DNA of 52,077 bases from Vibrio scophthalmi LMG 19158 (lineage in GTDB: Bacteria; Pseudomonadota; Gammaproteobacteria; Enterobacterales; Vibrionaceae). The translations under genes were made by a program, and so were the position numbers. Positions within the stretch are counted from its first letter, which is position 1. Every line of letters starts with the position of its first letter. This document shows positions 9,381 through 17,073 of the stretch, piece by piece. The notes under the pieces were generated by a model. That model saw only the letters and a list, made by a program, of their open reading frames with translations. It was not told the DNA's origin and searched no databases. Where the stretch lies: assembly GCF_000222585.1 (NCBI RefSeq), contig NZ_AFWE01000023.1, forward strand, positions 1 through 52,077, read 5' to 3'.

Positions 9381-10628
9381 TCATCTCAACAACTCATCTT
9401 CTAACCATTTGATCGCTAAATCGAGGGATTGCTCATATCCTTGTGTAATAGTTTTGGAACTGATTTTCTTTGCTTTACCATAATCACTAAAAAGAGCAAC
9501 CAACTGATTATCACTAAAAGGTGACACCGGATCCCCTTCCAGACTCATGGCTAAAATAGGCACTTTGGTTTTACGACTTGATAAGAAACCTTGCGTTTTT
9601 AATGACCACGCCATCATTTGCCCGGCAAGACTGTGAATATCGACCACTTCTTTACCTAAACGAGTGGCGAGGAGATCCAAATACATTTTTGGCATTTTTT
9701 TCAACTTAGCGGGGGAAGAAAACACATCGTGGATTGGAGCTCCTAGAGAGACACAAGCCTTAATCTTAAACTGCTCCATAAATGACAGCCTAATCAGTGC
9801 ATTGCCCCCAAAGCGAAAACCAATCAGACCAACGCGGAAATGATCAACCCATGGAATATTTGGCAATTCGTTGAGTACCGCTTGATGTAAGCAAGAAGAG
9901 TCTTCTGATAACGACCAATGGCTAGAGTGACCAAGTGAAGGCATATCCACGGTCAGCATCGCAATATCTTTCGGTGCGAGATGATCACGGAATAAACGCC
10001 ACATATCAGTTTGCAAACTATCCAATCCCGCACTCACAATCACCACGGGTTTTGGTTTATCTGTCGAGGCAAGATGCAAGTGCGCTATGATTTTTTTACC
10101 CTTATACGGCACTTCAATACGCTTAATGATGTACTTGGTTTTGTCTGCCGCATCTTGATACGCTTTTGCCGATAAGGCCTGCGCTTGAATAGCGAGATTA
10201 TCATTTTTTAAATGAGGGTAGCCGGCAATGCTGTAGCAAAGAGAAGCGTTAAACAACTCATCAGCGGCTTCTTCGCCTTGTTTTTCCCCGGCACGCTTTT
10301 GATGCAACATGCCCAGTTTCGTCCACTCAAAGGTCCAGTTACCCCCGTGATAGCCCATCACGGTATCGAGCCATTCTTCATGAGTACGCGAATGAGATGA
10401 GCCTGCTATTTTTGCCAGCACACTTTCCATTTCAATCGGGTCAACACCTTGCCATACCCACTGCAGACGGCGAAGATTGCGATACCAACGTTGACCTGAA
10501 TTTTCACGCATTTCATCGAGCAACGCACGATTGGTTGGCATATAACGAGTGAGCTCTGATGTCTCTTTCGCTTGCTTGTGATTAACAAATAACGTTTCGG
10601 AAAGGTTTTGATTATCCAGTTCAGACAT
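9381..10628 (-). CDS. frsA: Esterase FrsA (YafA family)
   Basis: Alpha/beta-hydrolase of the FrsA family, originally described as a partner of unphosphorylated glucose-specific enzyme IIA and a fermentation/respiration switch protein. The 415-residue length fits. The hydrolase core begins near residue 195 (KPVVIVSAGLDSLQTD) and continues with VDMPSLGHSS and GLIGFRFGGNALIRL around 264-278; the usual G-x-S-x-G nucleophile elbow appears here as G-F-R-F-G-G, so classic serine-hydrolase catalysis is uncertain. The crl-frsA-gpt order matches other vibrios and enterics. Confidence 0.9.
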   Translation of the reverse strand: MSELDNQNLSETLFVNHKQAKETSELTRYMPTNRALLDEMRENSGQRWYRNLRRLQWVWQGVDPIEMESVLAKIAGSSHSRTHEEWLDTVMGYHGGNWTFEWTKLGMLHQKRAGEKQGEEAADELFNASLCYSIAGYPHLKNDNLAIQAQALSAKAYQDAADKTKYIIKRIEVPYKGKKIIAHLHLASTDKPKPVVIVSAGLDSLQTDMWRLFRDHLAPKDIAMLTVDMPSLGHSSHWSLSEDSSCLHQAVLNELPNIPWVDHFRVGLIGFRFGGNALIRLSFMEQFKIKACVSLGAPIHDVFSSPAKLKKMPKMYLDLLATRLGKEVVDIHSLAGQMMAWSLKTQGFLSSRKTKVPILAMSLEGDPVSPFSDNQLVALFSDYGKAKKISSKTITQGYEQSLDLAIKWLEDELLR

Positions 10629-10728
10629 GACGATACCTAACTAATGACTACCCCAACATACTATACTCAAGTTAACTCAAGATGCCATGTTGAATAGCAC
10701 AACTCACATTTAACGACACCATAAACAA

Positions 10729-10753
10729 AAAATGACCCTAGACGGGTCATTTT
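10729..10753 (-). terminator. Intrinsic terminator after gpt
   Basis: AAAATGACCC and GGGTCATTTT form a perfect 10-bp stem with a 5-nt loop; on the minus strand it is followed by TTTG. Confidence 0.82.
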
Positions 10754-10770
10754 AAAATAATTTTAAACGC

Positions 10771-11235
10771 TTACTTTTGCTTGCGATTAATTGGTTCCAC
10801 AAATTGCACTGTGGTATCCCATGGCTGCTCAATCCATGTATCTTGAGCAATATCAACCACGTAATCATCAAGAAGAGTTGCACCTGATGGCTTAGCGCAA
10901 ACCGCAATCAGTTTCGCTTTCGGGTACATTTCACGTAGTTTACGCGCTGTATCACCGCTATCCACTAGGTCTTCGACGATTAGGTAACCTTCGCCATCAC
11001 CTTCTGGCGCTTTTAGCACGGTCATATCACGCTGGTGATCATGATCGTAGCTAGAGATACAAATGGTATCAACGTGACGAATACCAAGTTCACGCGCAAG
11101 AATAGCACCCGGTACTAGACCGCCACGGCTCACCGCCCAAATACCTTTCCACTGTTCAGCTGGCATCTGTTTTTCAGCAAGCTGACGACAGTAATTTTGC
11201 ATGGCGTCCCAAGTGATAATGAATTTTTTGCTCAT
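10771..11235 (-). CDS. gpt: Xanthine-guanine phosphoribosyltransferase
   Basis: Salvages guanine, xanthine and, less well, hypoxanthine by joining them to PRPP. The 154-residue protein has the type-I phosphoribosyltransferase PRPP loop [17 protein letters not shown] (near 83-99) and the family start [20 protein letters not shown]. It lies next to a purine permease on the same strand, which supports a purine uptake and salvage role. A partial PurR-like box lies about 105 nt upstream at 11339-11354. Confidence 0.96.
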   Translation of the reverse strand: MSKKFIITWDAMQNYCRQLAEKQMPAEQWKGIWAVSRGGLVPGAILARELGIRHVDTICISSYDHDHQRDMTVLKAPEGDGEGYLIVEDLVDSGDTARKLREMYPKAKLIAVCAKPSGATLLDDYVVDIAQDTWIEQPWDTTVQFVEPINRKQK

Positions 11236-11338
11236 TGTAATAACCTAATAATTTTGAAGTTTGCATCCCCGTATTAGGCAAAATTAAACCGATGATGGTT
11301 TACAGTGCAAGTAGCAACAGGCAAATAGGGGAAAAGCG

Positions 11339-11354
11339 ACGCAAACGATTATTC
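11339..11354 (-). promoter_or_regulatory. Partial PurR-like box upstream of gpt
   Basis: ACGCAAACGATTATTC agrees with the PurR consensus ANGCAANCGNTTNCNT except at positions 14 and 16. It lies about 105 bases upstream of the gpt start. The mismatches make it only a candidate. Confidence 0.4.
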
Positions 11355-11396
11355 TACCGAAAGCGCTGGGCAATACCAATGGAGAATTCACCATTT

Positions 11397-11436
11397 CAAA
11401 AAAATAAACGCCATAGCAGCGCAAACCACTATGGCG
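11397..11436 (-). terminator. Intrinsic terminator after the purine permease
   Basis: CGCCATAG at 11409-11416 and CTATGGCG at 11429-11436 form a perfect 8-bp stem; the minus strand then reads TTTATTTTTTTG. It lies about 85 nt past the permease stop codon and before the gpt promoter region. Confidence 0.8.
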
Positions 11437-11522
11437 ATGTGAATTCCGTCACTGTTAGGCGGGGGATGCGGGTTTCTTAGCCCTATTCCCCTTCGCCACT
11501 GACAATTTAATTCAACGATGAA

Positions 11523-12812
11523 TTAGGCGACAAGATACTTAATCGCAAACAATGCAGCCAATGCCCAAACACTGACAGAAACTTCACGGCCTTTACCACT
11601 CAGTAGCTTAATTGCCGCGTAAGAGATAAAGCCCAATGCGATACCTTCTGCAATAGAGTAAGTCAAAGGCATCAGTAAACACGTCACAACCACAGGTGCA
11701 GCTTCGGTCAGATCTCGCCAATCAACGCTCACTAAGCCAGACATCATCAGAATCGCAACATAGAACAATGCGCCCGTTGTTGCGTAAGCTGGGATCATGC
11801 CCGCTAAAGGCGAGAAGAAAATCGCCAGTAGGAATAGCACACCAACCACAACCGCCGTTAATCCCGTACGGCCACCAGCAGCAACACCAGCGGTTGATTC
11901 AACAAATGACGTCGTACTTGAAGTACCCAATACCGCACCTACAGAGGTCGCAGTAGAGTCAGCCAATAATGCTTTATCTAAACGAGGTAGCTTGCCATCT
12001 TCTTTAATTAGGTTCGCTTTCGTTGCCACACCGACTAACGTACCCGCAGTATCGAATAGGTCTACGAATAGGAAAGCGAACACAACCGAAATCATACCCA
12101 CTTCGAATACACCGGCGATATCCATTTGCATGAACGTTGGCGCAATACTTGGCGGGGTAGACATCACACCGCCCCATTGCACATCACCAAGCACAATACC
12201 GATTGCCGTGGTAATCAGAATCGCAATCATCACACCACCACGCACACCACGGTAAACCAAACCGATCGTTAAGAAGAAACCGAGTGCTGCTAGAGCCGGT
12301 TTCAAGCTGGCTAGATTGCCACCACTGACTAATGTTGCTGGGTTATCAACCACGATACCGGCATTTTGCAAACCGATGAAAGCCAGGAAAAGACCGATAC
12401 CGGCTGAAATGCCCGTGCGAAGAGAAAGTGGGATTGAGTTGATGATCCATTCACGAACTTTAAAAATACTTAAAGCCATAAACAGCAAGCCAGACACAAA
12501 TACCGCACCTAAAGCCACTTGCCATGTATGGCCCATACCTAGGACAACACCGTAGGTGAAGAAGGCGTTCAACCCCATACCCGGAGCAAGTGCGATTGGG
12601 TAGTTCGCCACAAAGCCCATAATAAAACAACCAATTGCCGCAGCCAGACAAGTCGCGACAAATACAGCGCCTTTATCCATTCCAGCATCAGCAAGCATCG
12701 CAGGGTTTACAAAAATGATGTAAGCCATAGTTAAAAAGGTAGTAATACCTGCAATGATTTCAGTTTTGACGCTCGTGTTATTTTCACTGAGCTTAAAAAG
12801 TTTCTCGAACAT
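11523..12812 (-). CDS. NCS2-family purine permease (AzgA-like)
   Basis: Inner-membrane proton-coupled nucleobase importer of the AzgA-like branch (adenine or hypoxanthine/guanine). The 429-residue protein is strongly hydrophobic with about 12-14 predicted membrane segments. Family features are TTFLTMAYIIFVNP near residue 25, ALAPGMGLNAFFTY near 73-86, and the DLFDTAGTLVGVATKA segment near 250. A consensus PurR box sits just upstream at 12835-12850, and gpt lies downstream, so it probably imports purine bases for salvage. Which base is carried cannot be told from sequence. Confidence 0.9.
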   Translation of the reverse strand: MFEKLFKLSENNTSVKTEIIAGITTFLTMAYIIFVNPAMLADAGMDKGAVFVATCLAAAIGCFIMGFVANYPIALAPGMGLNAFFTYGVVLGMGHTWQVALGAVFVSGLLFMALSIFKVREWIINSIPLSLRTGISAGIGLFLAFIGLQNAGIVVDNPATLVSGGNLASLKPALAALGFFLTIGLVYRGVRGGVMIAILITTAIGIVLGDVQWGGVMSTPPSIAPTFMQMDIAGVFEVGMISVVFAFLFVDLFDTAGTLVGVATKANLIKEDGKLPRLDKALLADSTATSVGAVLGTSSTTSFVESTAGVAAGGRTGLTAVVVGVLFLLAIFFSPLAGMIPAYATTGALFYVAILMMSGLVSVDWRDLTEAAPVVVTCLLMPLTYSIAEGIALGFISYAAIKLLSGKGREVSVSVWALAALFAIKYLVA

Positions 12813-12834
12813 GGTTAAATCCCATCAAGATAAA

Positions 12835-12850
12835 AGGTAAGCGTTTGCGT
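12835..12850 (-). promoter_or_regulatory. PurR box ahead of the purine permease
   Basis: Read on the minus strand the site is ACGCAAACGCTTACCT, which satisfies every fixed position of the PurR consensus ANGCAANCGNTTNCNT. It ends 22 bases before the permease start codon, a position where a bound repressor would block transcription or early elongation. Confidence 0.75.
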
Positions 12851-13176
12851 AATCGATTGGCTATGATTATAAAGTTATCAAATAGCAAATTCCAGATAGA
12901 TTTAATGCTCTAATCAATATTTTTATTCTGCCGATCCCCAACACAACAGTTAAACCCACTAACAATAAAGATAAAATCCTTATTATTCATAGATTAAGCC
13001 ACCATTTCAGCATATTAATCAATCGGCTAAATTTCGAGCCATGTTGTAAACTTTCAACTGGTTTATTGTGTCATTCTGCATTTTAGAGCGGGTTTATATG
13101 CCAGTCATTGCGCTTTAATTGGCCAGCTTAGGAAAAGAGTGAGATGGTGTTTAAGAAATGTACGTATCGAGCAGAT
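12851..13176. other. Gene-free AT-rich stretch upstream of the purine permease
   Basis: This stretch must contain the permease promoter on the minus strand. I see no credible ORF, no purine riboswitch signature and no repeat of note. It is bounded on the right by the terminator of the small transcription unit at 13177-13487, so permease transcription should start inside it. Confidence 0.5.
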
Positions 13177-13204
13177 AAAAAAACGCCACTCAAATTGAGT
13201 GGCG
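13177..13204 (-). terminator. Strong intrinsic terminator of the small minus-strand unit
   Basis: CGCCACTC and GAGTGGCG make a perfect stem around AAATT, and the minus strand continues with seven T. It lies 86 nt after the stop codon of the 28-codon ORF and more than 360 nt before the permease gene, so it ends an independent transcript. Confidence 0.9.
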
Positions 13205-13289
13205 GTTGAATCATGTCAGCTAAAAAAGAAAGCTGTAAATAAATTCCAATAATAGGGGTGAACAAAACTGTTCGATAACAAGCTAAAAA

Positions 13290-13376
13290 CTAATAGCCAA
13301 AGCTTGTTGGGTATACAAAGTTACTCGTATAAACAGAGCTGTTTATCCAGAACATTGCACTTGGTAAACCTTTCAT
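13290..13376 (-). CDS. Small ORF, 28 residues, with strong ribosome site
   Basis: The ORF begins MKGLPSAMFWINSS and ends YPTSFGY before TAG. The sequence AAAAGGTGATAGT immediately upstream gives a Shine-Dalgarno core (AAGGTGA) at correct spacing. The peptide is rich in aromatic, Ser and Tyr residues and has only one charged side chain (Lys2); there is no cleavable signal peptide and no clear membrane helix. It is too short for usual gene finders. It is the only ORF in a terminator-bounded unit with a CRP-like site upstream, which argues for real translation. It may be a VcdP-like regulatory peptide; a leader peptide is less likely because a strong terminator follows and no gene shares the transcript. 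Confidence 0.65.
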   Translation of the reverse strand: MKGLPSAMFWINSSVYTSNFVYPTSFGY

Positions 13377-13493
13377 ACTATCACCTTTTAAATCAATTAA
13401 TTAAACAACAAATATTGATTTCTCGGTTCCTTGGAGGCGATAAATCGGACTCATCCTTTGAGCATTTTCTCTTCGCTTTCGAAGTTGGTTATA

Positions 13494-13521
13494 AATATAC
13501 CCCAAAGAAAATAAATTACAA
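13494..13521 (-). promoter_or_regulatory. Putative sigma70 promoter of the small unit
   Basis: TTGTAA (13521-13516) and TATATT (13499-13494) on the minus strand are separated by 16 bases. Transcription would start near 13487, about 110 nt before the 28-codon ORF. Confidence 0.5.
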
Positions 13522-13528
13522 GCAAATT

Positions 13529-13544
13529 GGTGATAAAAGTCACA
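13529..13544. promoter_or_regulatory. CRP-like site upstream of the small RNA unit
   Basis: GGTGA-TAAAAG-TCACA matches the CRP consensus TGTGA-N6-TCACA at nine of ten positions. Its centre lies about 50 bp upstream of the inferred start, just above the -35 element. A second, weaker CRP-like match (ATTGA-TCTATG-TCACG) lies at 13557-13572. Confidence 0.65.
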
Positions 13545-13571
13545 AAAACTTCATTTATTGATCTATGTCAC

Positions 13572-13602
13572 GCTAATTCTGTAAGTTAATTACAGAATTA
13601 GC
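13572..13602. repeat. Perfect 13-bp inverted repeat between the small RNA and pepD
   Basis: GCTAATTCTGTAA at 13572-13584 pairs with TTACAGAATTAGC at 13590-13602 around a 5-nt spacer. It could be an operator for a dimeric regulator or an AT-rich hairpin. It has no long T run on either side. The rest of 13603-13835 holds the pepD promoter region and no credible gene. Confidence 0.55.
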
Positions 13603-13708
13603 GATAGAGGGCGCTCAAATATCAAGCAACAATGAAAACGATTGCTCATCATGGACGCCCTGTGTTTGCTGCGATCTTGTACAGCAAGAAAATCACTTTT
13701 TTACCCCT

Positions 13709-13736
13709 ACTCTCTACTTGAGGAGAGTGCTATGCT
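13709..13736 (+). promoter_or_regulatory. Possible pepD promoter with overlapping inverted repeat
   Basis: TGCTATGCT at 13728-13736 looks like an extended -10 element. Immediately upstream ACTCTC (13709-13714) and GAGAGT (13723-13728) form an inverted repeat where a -35 hexamer would be. Start position is not proven; the gene begins about 95 nt downstream. Confidence 0.35.
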
Positions 13737-13835
13737 AGCTCGCACTAGTTAATGGGCAATTTGTAGTTTTTCATTCTACATTGGTCTACTTATTAACCAA
13801 TTTGATATTGCCCTGTACCAAATAAGGAGTCATCC

Positions 13836-15308
13836 GTGTCTGAATTCCATTCTGAGATTAGCCACTTATCCCCTGCGCCACTTTGGCAGTTCTTCGATAA
13901 GATCTGTTCTATTGCGCATCCATCAAAACATGAAGAAGCTCTCGCTCAGTACATTGTGACTTGGGCACAAGAGCAAGGCTTCGATGTTCGCCGCGATCCA
14001 ACTGGTAACGTTTTCATCAAAAAACCAGCAACTGCGGGGATGGAAAATAAGAAAGGCGTCGTTCTACAAGCGCATATCGATATGGTACCGCAGAAGAATG
14101 AAGACACTCAGCATGACTTCACTACTGATGCTATTCAGCCATACATCGATGGCGAATGGGTCACGGCGAAAGGCACGACCCTAGGCGCTGATAATGGTAT
14201 TGGTATGGCATCTTGTCTCGCTGTCTTAGCGTCAACAGATATCAAACATGGTCCGATCGAAGTTCTATTAACCATTGATGAAGAAGCAGGCATGACGGGC
14301 GCATTCGGCCTAGAAGCCGGTTGGTTAGAAGGCGATATTCTACTCAATACCGACTCAGAGCAAGAAGGCGAAGTTTACATGGGCTGTGCTGGTGGTATTG
14401 ATGGCGAGGTCACTTTGCCACTTACTCGTGAAGCTATTCCAGCAGGTTACATTACTCGTCAACTGGTCTTGAAAGGCTTAAAAGGCGGTCACTCAGGTTG
14501 TGATATCCACACTGGTCGTGGCAACGCGAACAAACTGCTTGGTCGCTTCCTTGCTGGCCACGCTCAAGAACTTGACCTACGTCTGATCGAATTCCGTGGT
14601 GGCAGCCTACGTAATGCCATCCCTCGCGAAGCATTTGTGACAGTCGCCCTACCAGCAGAGAACGAAGCAAAACTAGCGGAAACATTTGAGTTTTACACCA
14701 ACCTACTTCGTACTGAACTGGGCCGTGTAGAAACAGATATTGCAAGTTTTAACCAAGCAGTGAACAGCGAAGCACAAGCATTTACACTAAGCGATCAACA
14801 ACGCTTTATTGCTACTCTGAACGCACTACCAAATGGTGTTATTCGTATGAGTGACGACATTGCAGGTGTGGTAGAAACGTCACTTAACGTGGGTGTGATC
14901 GTGACAGAAGAGGACAAAATCACCGTACTTTGTCTTATCCGTTCTTTGATCGACTCAGGTCGCCAACAAGTAGAGAGCACGCTAAAATCAGTCGCCGAGC
15001 TAGCTGGTGCGAACGTGGCATTTAGCGGCGCATACCCTGGTTGGAAACCGGATTCAGACTCAGAGATCATGGCGGTATTCCGTGATCTTTATGACAGTAT
15101 CTATGGCCATAAGCCAAATATTATGGTGATTCACGCCGGACTTGAATGTGGTCTATTTAAAGAACCATACCCAGAAATGGATATGCTTTCTTTCGGTCCA
15201 ACCATCAAGTTCCCGCACTCTCCAGATGAAAAAGTGGAGATCAGCACAGTGGCGCTGTTCTGGGAACAAATGGTCGCTCTACTCGAAAATATTCCTGACA
15301 AAGCATAA
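13836..15308 (+). CDS. pepD: Aminoacyl-histidine dipeptidase (peptidase D)
   Basis: Cytosolic zinc dipeptidase of family M20 that hydrolyses Xaa-His dipeptides such as carnosine. The 490-residue length fits PepD. Metal and catalytic motifs are visible: LQAHIDMVPQKN (His/Asp near 79-81), TTLGADNGIGMA near 114-125, LTIDEEAGMTGAFGL (Glu pair near 148-149), NTDSEQEGEVYMGCAGG near 171-187, and the lid segment GLKGGHSGCDIHTGRGN near 214-230. AATAAGGAGTCATCC precedes the GTG start as a good ribosome site. It is a single-gene transcript closed by a terminator at 15345-15371. Confidence 0.96.
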   Translation: MSEFHSEISHLSPAPLWQFFDKICSIAHPSKHEEALAQYIVTWAQEQGFDVRRDPTGNVFIKKPATAGMENKKGVVLQAHIDMVPQKNEDTQHDFTTDAIQPYIDGEWVTAKGTTLGADNGIGMASCLAVLASTDIKHGPIEVLLTIDEEAGMTGAFGLEAGWLEGDILLNTDSEQEGEVYMGCAGGIDGEVTLPLTREAIPAGYITRQLVLKGLKGGHSGCDIHTGRGNANKLLGRFLAGHAQELDLRLIEFRGGSLRNAIPREAFVTVALPAENEAKLAETFEFYTNLLRTELGRVETDIASFNQAVNSEAQAFTLSDQQRFIATLNALPNGVIRMSDDIAGVVETSLNVGVIVTEEDKITVLCLIRSLIDSGRQQVESTLKSVAELAGANVAFSGAYPGWKPDSDSEIMAVFRDLYDSIYGHKPNIMVIHAGLECGLFKEPYPEMDMLSFGPTIKFPHSPDEKVEISTVALFWEQMVALLENIPDKA

Positions 15309-15344
15309 GCAACTCGGTGAAGCATTAGTAGAAGTTATCCGAAA

Positions 15345-15371
15345 AGCCAGCTTGGATTAGCTGGCTTTTTT
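15345..15371 (+). terminator. Intrinsic terminator of pepD
   Basis: AGCCAGCT and AGCTGGCT form a perfect stem with a 6-nt loop, followed by seven T-rich bases on the plus strand. Confidence 0.88.
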
Positions 15372-15408
15372 AGTGATGACGATAAAAAAGATTTATCGTC
15401 ATCACTAA
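15370..15408. repeat. Perfect 17-bp inverted repeat directly after the pepD terminator
   Basis: The arm TTAGTGATGACGATAAA at 15370-15386 is exactly complementary to 15392-15408, with a 5-nt loop. It abuts the pepD terminator T run. It may be a second terminator hairpin (TTATTTT follows on the plus strand) or a transcript-insulating element before the rimB leader. Confidence 0.7.
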
Positions 15409-15442
15409 TTATTTTCGTTAGTCACGGATATATCAGGTTGTT

Positions 15443-15542
15443 ACAGTCCCCGTCCTTGAAGCGTCTTTGGGCAAACCATCTTGCCTTCTTCAAGCACCAT
15501 AACACCGTGTTGTTATGTTGGGAGCGCTCCTTCCTGGGGTGT
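15443..15542 (+). ncRNA. Candidate structured RNA in the rimB leader
   Basis: A branched fold can be drawn. An outer stem pairs ACA-gt-CCCC (15443-15451) with GGGG-TGT (15536-15542). It encloses hairpin A, in which CTTGAAG (15455-15461) pairs with CTTCAAG (15488-15494) and an inner GGGCAA pairs with TTGCCT. Hairpin B pairs CATAACA (15498-15504) with TGTTATG (15511-15517), and a palindrome GGAGCGCTCC lies at 15521-15530. A G-U pair in hairpin A favours the plus strand. It lies about 180 nt before rimB. It matches no riboswitch class I recognise; it may be a cis-regulatory leader or a separate small RNA. The rest of 15409-15721 holds no credible ORF. Confidence 0.45.
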
Positions 15543-15724
15543 CTTATTTCTCTCATATACTAATCTGTATTAGGTAGTCGTGTATTTCGTTGTGCACTGA
15601 AATATTCATTTGCAGTCATAACCTTTTACTGCCTATTTTTATTGGCACTGCTAATAGGAATTTCCCCCTATTGGTTGATGATGAACCAACACATTTTTGT
15701 ATATCAACGAACTGAATAATTGTG

Positions 15725-16168
15725 ATGAAGAAAGAAAAACTGCTCGTAGGCTGGTGTGAAACACTATCCCTACCATGTCTTGGTATTGATAAAATTAACG
15801 CTAAAATTGATACCGGCGCCAGAACCTCTTGCTTACACGCGTTCAAAGTAGAGAGCTTTTACAAGGAAGAGACACAATGGGTACGCTTTTGGCTGCACCC
15901 TATTCAACACAACACGGAAGTAGAAGTCGTTTGCGAAGCGAAAGTTATCGATGAACGCGTTGTTCGTGACTCTGGTGGTCATGAAGAAAAACGCTATGTG
16001 ATTCAAGTCGAAATGAGCCTCGGCGGTCAAACTTGGCCAATTGAAATCACATTAAACAACCGCGAAAACATGGCTTTTCGTATGTTATTAGGTCGTACTG
16101 CAATGCATCACCGCATTCAAGTTGACCCAGTAGAGTCATTTTTAATCCCGTTTGAGGAAAACAAATAA
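15725..16168 (+). CDS. RimB-like ATP-dependent zinc protease family protein (PF05618 type)
   Basis: Small protein of 147 residues from the ATG used here; an in-frame GTG one codon upstream is equally possible, since no clear ribosome site marks either. The [12 protein letters not shown] segment near residues 28-39 is the retropepsin-like D-T-G-A signature of the family annotated as Zn_protease/RimB; LLGRTAM near 129-135 is the second conserved stretch. In Pseudomonas a RimB protein works with RimK in control of ribosomal protein S6 glutamylation. The stop codon overlaps the rimK start (TAATG), so the two are coupled. Function here is inferred from family and context. Confidence 0.85.
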   Translation: MKKEKLLVGWCETLSLPCLGIDKINAKIDTGARTSCLHAFKVESFYKEETQWVRFWLHPIQHNTEVEVVCEAKVIDERVVRDSGGHEEKRYVIQVEMSLGGQTWPIEITLNNRENMAFRMLLGRTAMHHRIQVDPVESFLIPFEENK

Positions 16169-17073
16169 TGAAAATTGGTATTCTGTCACGCAACGCGAAT
16201 CTTTACTCGACTCGTCGCCTAATCGAAGCGTGTGAAGTTCGAGGCCATGAAGTGAAAGTAGTTGATGCTCTTCGCTGTTACATGAATATCAATTCAGATA
16301 AACCAGAAATTCACTTTAAAGGTGAAGAGCTTTCTGGTGTCGATGCTATTATTCCTCGCATCGGTGCATCTGTGACTTTTTACGGTACTGCAGTTCTACG
16401 CCAATTTGAAATGATGGGTGTTTACCCAATCAACGAATCGGTAGCGATTACGCGTTCTCGTGACAAATTGCGTTCAATGCAACTGCTGTCTCGTAAAGGT
16501 ATCGGTATGCCTATCACTGGTTTTGCAAGCAAGCCAGATGATGTAAAAGATTTGCTGGAAATGGTTGGCGGTGCGCCAGTTGTTATCAAGCTTCTTGAGG
16601 GCACTCAAGGTATTGGTGTTGTGCTAGCAGAAACGCGTAAAGCGGCAGAAAGCGTTGTTGAAGCTTTCATGGGCTTAAAAGCCAACATCATGGTACAAGA
16701 ATTCATTAAAGAAGCTGGCGGTGCTGACATCCGCTGTTTCGTTCTGGGTGATAAAGTGATTGCCGCGATGAAACGTCAAGGTGCAGAAGGTGAGTTCCGC
16801 TCTAACCTACACCGTGGTGGCAGCGCTTCGCTTATCAAAATCACGCCAGAAGAGCGCCGCACTGCGGTTGCTGCTGCGAAAATAATGGGTCTAAATGTGG
16901 CTGGGGTTGATCTACTTCGTTCTGACCGCGGTCCATTAGTCATGGAAGTAAACTCATCTCCAGGTCTTGAGGGTATTGAGGCCGCTACCGGTAAGGACAT
17001 CGCTGGAATGATTGTCGAATTTATTGAGAAAAACGCGGCAAGCAAAAGGACTAAAACTCGTGGCAAAGGCTAA
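16168..17073 (+). CDS. rimK: Ribosomal protein S6--L-glutamate ligase RimK
   Basis: ATP-grasp ligase that adds glutamate residues to the C terminus of ribosomal protein S6. The 301-residue protein begins [24 protein letters not shown]-grasp features are [18 protein letters not shown] near 138-155, [27 protein letters not shown] near 176-202, and the metal-binding [14 protein letters not shown] near 258-271. It is coupled by overlap to the RimB-like gene upstream and to the M14-type gene downstream, making a three-gene unit. Confidence 0.94.
   Translation: MKIGILSRNANLYSTRRLIEACEVRGHEVKVVDALRCYMNINSDKPEIHFKGEELSGVDAIIPRIGASVTFYGTAVLRQFEMMGVYPINESVAITRSRDKLRSMQLLSRKGIGMPITGFASKPDDVKDLLEMVGGAPVVIKLLEGTQGIGVVLAETRKAAESVVEAFMGLKANIMVQEFIKEAGGADIRCFVLGDKVIAAMKRQGAEGEFRSNLHRGGSASLIKITPEERRTAVAAAKIMGLNVAGVDLLRSDRGPLVMEVNSSPGLEGIEAATGKDIAGMIVEFIEKNAASKRTKTRGKG

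Larger units (their letters stand above)
13177..13487 (-). ncRNA. Candidate small RNA / dual-function mRNA (VcdRP-like)
   Basis: A compact minus-strand transcription unit is delimited by a promoter-like TTGTAA-N16-TATATT (13521-13494) and the terminator at 13184-13204. It would give a transcript of about 300 nt. The 5' part holds a perfect small hairpin (CTTCG-AAAG-CGAAG, near 13479-13466); the middle encodes a 28-residue peptide; the 3' UTR has a C-rich CACCCCT near 13262-13256 and a CAGCT/AGCTG hairpin ahead of the terminator. This layout, a CRP-like site just upstream and the Vibrio context recall VcdRP of V. cholerae, a CRP-controlled dual-function RNA that base-pairs with sugar-uptake mRNAs and encodes a 29-residue peptide acting on citrate synthase. 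The identity is an inference from layout, not a sequence match I could verify. Confidence 0.6.

Noticed and set aside
11292-11480. 62-codon plus-strand ORF between gpt and the purine permease
   Set aside because: It has no ribosome site, spans the permease terminator hairpin and the PurR-like box, and its amino-acid makeup is that of random basic sequence.
13402-13487. Possible known riboswitch in the 5' part of the small RNA unit
   Set aside because: Compared with remembered glycine, c-di-GMP-I, lysine and TPP consensus elements, the sequence does not carry their conserved cores.
13304-13561. 85-codon plus-strand ORF over the small RNA unit
   Set aside because: No ribosome site, and it runs antisense through the 28-codon ORF, the promoter-like elements and the CRP-like site, which explain the region better.
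13632-13721. 29-codon plus-strand ORF upstream of pepD
   Set aside because: No Shine-Dalgarno sequence precedes the ATG and it overlaps the likely pepD promoter.
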